Source: Lactifluus volemus
Taxonomy: Eukaryota; Basidiomycota; Agaricomycetes; Russulales; Russulaceae
Length of the DNA stretch: 64,000 nucleotides
Reading direction: 5' to 3'
Assembly (NCBI GenBank): GCA_022376515.1
Contig: WTXI01000009.1
Coordinates: 930,001-994,000, forward strand
The notes under the pieces were generated by a model. It had not been told where the DNA came from and ran no database searches. It was given only the letters and a program-made list of their open reading frames with translations. The position numbers were made by a program, and so were the translations under genes. Within the stretch, counting starts at the first letter, position 1. Each line of letters opens with the position of its first letter. Below are positions 59,121 to 64,000 of this stretch, piece after piece.

Positions 59121-60922
59121 ATGGGCTGAAAGTACGCGCCCGAAGTCGCACGCCGGGTGAGTGAGAGAGTAGATTATGGGGTGAAAGAATTCAAGTTGTC
59201 CTCATTTCTTTCTTTCTTTTCATTGTGAAGCGATGTATTTGGTAGCAGGGGATAGTAACTAGGTTTACCTAACGACTCTACCTAAACGCTGACTCCGAGT
59301 CGGAAGTGGTCCTCATGACCCAGGAACTCGGCCTGGTTTGGGGTAGATATGTCTACCGCTTTTCACTAACCACTAAGAAATCTCGTTTCGAGCTATCAAG
59401 TCAGTTTATAAGTCCTGGTTGTGTGTCTATAGGGCATCCTCCCAGGTTACTTGGACTCTTGTGATTGCATTTTGTTCTTAGCACTCTCGTTGCGGATATC
59501 TTATCCGAGTCAAGTATCTTATTGTCGGCTAACTGCTTGTTAGTTTAAGTATTGGAGTCCAAATCGGGCAGTTGTACGGAGGCGGGGTTTATTACGGTTC
59601 GGCTATTTATGGAGTCAATCAATTATTTGGGCTACCATTCGGTTACAAGTTCTAGGTCTCCATCACGGGCTTACTCTGGGGAAGGTAGGGAGTTTGGGGA
59701 AGGGGAATAGGCCTTTGGGTGGTCTTTGCCATGGTAGAGGCAGCAGTGCCGGAGCGCTTCGGCTATAAGACGAATTCTTCCACAAGCGACTCGCTTGTCG
59801 AAGAATGCATCTTGTAGCCGTAGCGGGTATGTGTTGGCAGGTGTCACTGTGCCTTAGCGTGTGTGCGACGACTACTGTATGCATTGGCAGATGGTACCTT
59901 GTATTTGTTATTCAAGGGGGGTGACAAGGTTACAGCAGGTCTGAGGGTGGTAGACAACTACAAGTTATTAATAAGCGCTAAGCCTTCACACATCTCAAGA
60001 CACATCTGCCATCTTGTGCAATCCTTGCTTGAGCCGCTAACGTGTTAGAAAACTCCGCACTGGTGTTGAAGTTAAATTGTCATCGCTGGGCCAAGTAGTG
60101 TACGCCCAAAATATAAAGATGATCAAAATAGGCGCTCAAGTTGGGGATCATTTTCGTCCGTCTTTGGTTACCGGTTTAGCGCCCCACGAGTTACAAGTAA
60201 CGGATCAACACTCTCTTTCGTTTCAGGGAAGCAGGAAAGTGCAATCTCAGGGAACTCAGGGAAGTGCATGAGGACAGCAAAAGTTGCGTTAGGCGATCCA
60301 CCGTGACTGTGTAACTTGAGGCCACACAGCAAATTCACGTAGCCGATGTAGCGGGAGCGAGAGACAGGTTTTTTTTTTAAGTCTGCATTTATATCCCGCA
60401 ACATGTGGCTATGACAAAGACGCGGTCCCCGGGGGTGGGATTGTAAAGGCGGCAGGGGAAGTAAGGAGCGTAGCAGTGTACTCGACGGTTTCGTGGCTGT
60501 GGGGGTAGGTGCGAGAGACAGGTCCAGCTTGTGCAAAGGCCAGTGGTAGATGAACGGCCCACCAGTGCCAATGCTGGACTTGGCTACCGTGACCCGGCTG
60601 TGCCAGTGACTGGCAATTCACTCGAAGTTTTCTAGTAGGTTTTCAATTCATTCCGCTTTCCTCAGTTATGATTGATATCTGCTCGACGAGTATCCTGACG
60701 ATCGTGCTACGAGTTGGAGAAGGCGTCCTTTTACCCACCTCTTTGAATTTGACCGTGAATGGCCGTGTCTCGATGTGTTCAACAAGCACTACACACCTTG
60801 GTTAAATCCTGAACGATGCCTCCCCTCACAGGCCTCACCCCGCAGTGTGTGACTCGCGTGGTTGGCTTCAACTAGCACAGAGCATATATAAAATCGATGG
60901 GTCGCACGAGCTACAATCCCAG
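59121..60922. other. 1.8-kb gap in the hydrolase array
   Basis: Upstream region of copy 2 then about 1.5 kb with only short ORFs. CACTGGC words recur around 60536-60615 (CCAGTGG, CCAGTGCCA, CCAGTGACTGGCA), suggesting a decayed inverted-repeat element. A TATATAAAA box at about 60886 lies on the plus strand without an ORF behind it. Confidence 0.4.
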
Positions 60923-63900
60923 CTACTCATCTACTGAACTCCCCTCACCATTGCTCGAGCTTGGTTCAGAGTGGCGATTTCTTCTCAAGAGGGACCCAAA
61001 CCGTGTCCCCTGCCTGCCAACTACATGTGTGTTCGCGGTGGCCCTCGCACTGTAGCTGGGTTGCGTCTCCCGCCCCTTCAGGTGGCCGCCTGGTGAGGCT
61101 GTAAGGAAGCCGATGGCGATGTTCCACAGGTTATTCGCACTGAGTGTGCGCTCAGACGCGAGCACCGCCTCGTCTGCAACGCGCGCAATCTTGAGCGCCT
61201 CTTCCGTGTCCCGCCGTGCGACGATACTACTCGGTGGTGGTCGTTCATCCTCATCTAGGGCCCATGCCATATTCCAGTTGGGCCGCGCGGTGGGCGCATT
61301 CTCCGTCGCTCCATTCGCACCCGCCCCCTCGCCGCCCCGGGCATCGGCCTTGCTTTCGCGGTCGAGGTAATGGTGTAATGCTGCAATATGCTGATTCATG
61401 TCCCGCGATGCACGATCGAGGTTCCTCAGTCGCTGCTTCTCGATGCGTTTGATAGTATGTGCGAATTTCTTGTCCGAGCGTTCCCTGCCTACGACGTACC
61501 GCTGAACAATCTGCTCGGAGAGGGTGCCGATGAGTTCTGGAGCAACCTGCAAAGCGAGTAGTTCATCCTCCGGCTCCAGTGGGCGAATGACGCCTTGTGT
61601 GGATACTCGCTCGCGAATCATTTTCCGATGAGTGAGTCCAGCCTTTCGTCTATCTCAGTATAGATAAATAAATGGATGAAAAGACCCGAAACATTACCCA
61701 ACCGTCTTCGTAGACTTTCGCCTCCCCAGCCATAGATACCTCACTTGGCGGAGGTTCGGAACCCCCACTTACGCTGGGACCTGCGTTGTCAAGTAGCTCA
61801 TTCCGGGATCCCGGGGTGACCTGCCCCGAAGTACTTGCTGATGTATCACCAACGGTAGCAGATAGCCTATCTGCGTCCTGCGTGAGAGGCCGTGAAAGCA
61901 AGGAGCTGCGGCGTCTTAGGTTAATCGTAGCACGCGAAATTCCTAATTTGAATGACTTGGGACGGAGAGTTTGGAACTTCGGCGCCCCAGAATTTGCAAG
62001 CGACGTGGGGCAAGCGCGAGTGAGTAGTCTGTGGTCGAGGTAATCTCGGGTGGTAGTAGCACAGTAGGGCTGAGTGAGTTTTGCACGGTGTCGGTAACAT
62101 GCTTGGAAAACAGCGCGATCGCTCGGTAACAGTACTTTCCTGGAGTCGAAAACGGGAAGAGGATTGGGAGGACGTGAGCTACATCTAAACATGAGTACGT
62201 CGAGGAGTCAGCCGAAGGTTAACAGAAAACATAATCATGATACCATCGTAAACTTGGAGATGCACAGACGTGGGTTGCATGTCCGACCCAATGTGCTTGA
62301 AAGTGGGATACATCTCTCTTATCTCATCGCGTACGGGAAATCGATCCGGATGCGCAGCACGATGAGCCCTATGAACAATCTCGGTTATCATTTCCAAACA
62401 ATGCAAAGAGAAACCAACGTGTATATAATCTCATCCCGTAGAACTTCCCGATCACCAGCGATGAATAGCAGAGGGGGCAGGCCGCCAAGGTATGAAAGGG
62501 CAGGGCTGACAAGCGGATGCTTCAAAAGACCGTTGTGCACGTACAGTTGGATCTGCTGCGCTACCTCGATGGCCTTACCCTCAGAAGTCTGCAACGAGAC
62601 TCTCTGATCCGCATCTGCAACACCAGGAAGGGGCAGCGACGAGGTTGACCCAACATTCCGTTCTGTGGGAGGTGCCTTGAGAACTGTGTTGTCTGGATCC
62701 ATGGGATGCACGGCCTGAGGCACACGACTCGATGCGTCTTTCGAACGACGGTGTAATACGTCGGTGATGCTCTTTCGGAGGCCGCTATGGACCTTGTTGC
62801 TAATGTCGTTGGAAGGTGGAGGCCAAAGTGGGCTGGGCTTGTGTAAAGAGAGACCGGTAACAGGTATGACGTCCTAGGATGCCACAAGATAATTAAATAG
62901 AAGATAAAGAGTGGGTTTGAGCAGACGCACGGTGTCGGTATTCGTCAAAATGCTTGGGAATGAGTGGGTAAAGTCACACCACGGCGAGATGAGCACCCCG
63001 CCTGCCGGTGCAGGAAGACTCGAGTCACGGATTACCTGAAGGAGAGCTAGTGATAATCCTCCTCCTGCTGAGTCACCTGCAATAACGATACGATCGGGTC
63101 TGACTGTACGATGTGCAGTGCCTTGAGGTGGTCTGATCAAGAAAAGATCTAGATTTACTTTTAACTTTGTGTCCAGAAACAGAGTGCCACATTGCTCACA
63201 TGCAGCAAGAACGTCCTGGAGGGCACAGGGGAAAGGGTATTGAGGTGCAAGGCGATAATTCACAGCTACGAGAAACGATCAGGATGAGTATGTTTTATCT
63301 TCTCAAGTAACTGACCCAGGATACGTCCGTTTATTTTACGAGCATAACGCTGGATGTTATACCTTGGGACGGGAAGGTAAATGTCATTTGAGTTCGGCTG
63401 TAGAACTTGACACAACGAACCTCTCCTGGTCCACACTACCAAAATAATAGCCACCTGAAATTCAATCTTCAGAACGACGGTCGAGTCAGAGGTAGATTCA
63501 TACCACCGTGGAGATACAAGATGCATCTCATCTCATCCATTTCGGGCTGGTACGCGTCACTGTCTCTGGCTGGTTCTCCGCCATCAGGAGCGGCCGCTTG
63601 ACTATGACGTCCTTCACCCTCAGATACCGGCAATGGCGCATTTCGGTATTCTCAGAGCTAGCGTGGCTAAGTCCAGAGCCTTCAGTTGGGTGAGTTGACA
63701 TTGGAGGACTTGGTTGTTTGGCACGTTTTTGCACATCCTTCCAGTCCTTCTTGGTACTGATCCATTCTGCGTCTAATCTAAAGAGGGTAGCCAAATATAG
63801 GCGCTGATCAGGCATGTGTGCCTAGGAGAAAAAGTGGACCAAGTAGAGTACGTACCCTCGGATACCGCGAACCTGCCACCACTTGGTCCCACCGACGACC

Positions 63901-64000
63901 TTTTCATAGCCCCTCACCCCCGAATGCCTCGATAAGATGTACCGCAGCCTGATCGCAAGAGGACATGGGGATAACGAGGCGAACGGTACGGACCCAGGGT
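60923..64000 (-). CDS. HSL-type alpha/beta hydrolase, tandem copy 3 (5' end outside window)
   Basis: The longest C-terminus of the three, ending RRNRHSEPSSSNGEGSSVDE at 60923. Visible blocks from the right edge inward: [39 protein letters not shown] joined to [94 protein letters not shown], then RAIALFSKHVT and the extension IRERVSTQGVIRPLEPEDEL, DKKFAHTIKRIEKQRLRNLD and ERPPPSSIVARRDTEEAL. Triad complete. Near 63915 an extra base in a G-run (GAGGGGCTATGAAAAGG) puts the FGGEG and KVVGGTKWW blocks in different frames: a homopolymer error or a lesion. The start codon lies beyond 64000. Confidence 0.82.

Noticed and set aside
59200..59860. Possible solo LTR in the hydrolase-array gap
   Set aside because: No matching terminal TG...CA ends with a target duplication could be located.

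Overview
This window is nuclear DNA of a filamentous fungus, most likely an agaricomycete basidiomycete. The genes are intron-dense with short (about 45-90 nt) GT-AG introns. They include class II DAHP synthase, an MDL-type ABC half-transporter, Mgs1, mitochondrial Hsp70 and a lineage-style F-box family. A Ceratobasidium/Rhizoctonia-like source would fit, but that is a guess from gene style, not something measured.

Layout. 1-3.9 kb (minus): most of a GPI ethanolamine-phosphate transferase 3 gene (PIG-O/Gpi13). Its 5' end is scrambled and abuts a 3'-truncated Zrg17-like cation-efflux fragment. 3.92-8.90 kb: a complete, young Ty1/Copia element with a 5-bp target duplication and an intact 1391-aa Gag-Pol. 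9-12 kb: relics (a short-chain dehydrogenase fragment, a hairpin repeat, a 0.7-kb G-rich low-complexity tract and an F-box 5' fragment). 12.1-18.3 kb: three intact housekeeping genes, namely an ACAD10/11-type kinase, Mgs1/WRNIP1 ATPase and mitochondrial Hsp70.

18.3-31.5 kb is a segmental-duplication zone. It holds three tandem F-box genes (A open, B and C frameshifted), a MATE transporter and a truncated MATE copy. The truncated copy is fused to a copied piece of the Hsp70 3' end, which marks a duplication breakpoint. A poly(A)-ended retroelement with a 16-bp target duplication sits between F-box C and the MATE gene.

31.5-49.2 kb: a possible relic membrane-protein gene, a single-pass membrane protein, a small C2H2 protein, a 2-oxoglutarate/Fe(II) oxygenase divergent from a Dal5-type MFS transporter, a conserved hypothetical protein, class II DAHP synthase (entry to the shikimate pathway) and a 167-aa unknown protein. 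49.3-52.3 kb: a mitochondrial ABC half-transporter. 53-64 kb: a tandem array of three HSL-type alpha/beta hydrolases, all on the minus strand, with an unusual long C-terminal extension. The third copy runs off the window.

The window is ordinary eukaryotic chromosome with strong signs of recent rearrangement. No defence island, CRISPR array, operon or wholly new system was evident. The most informative signals are the duplication breakpoint, the CpG-only LTR divergence, the F-box birth-and-death cluster and the hydrolase array with its conserved extra C-terminal module. Exon borders were placed by eye from splice signals and frame continuity.
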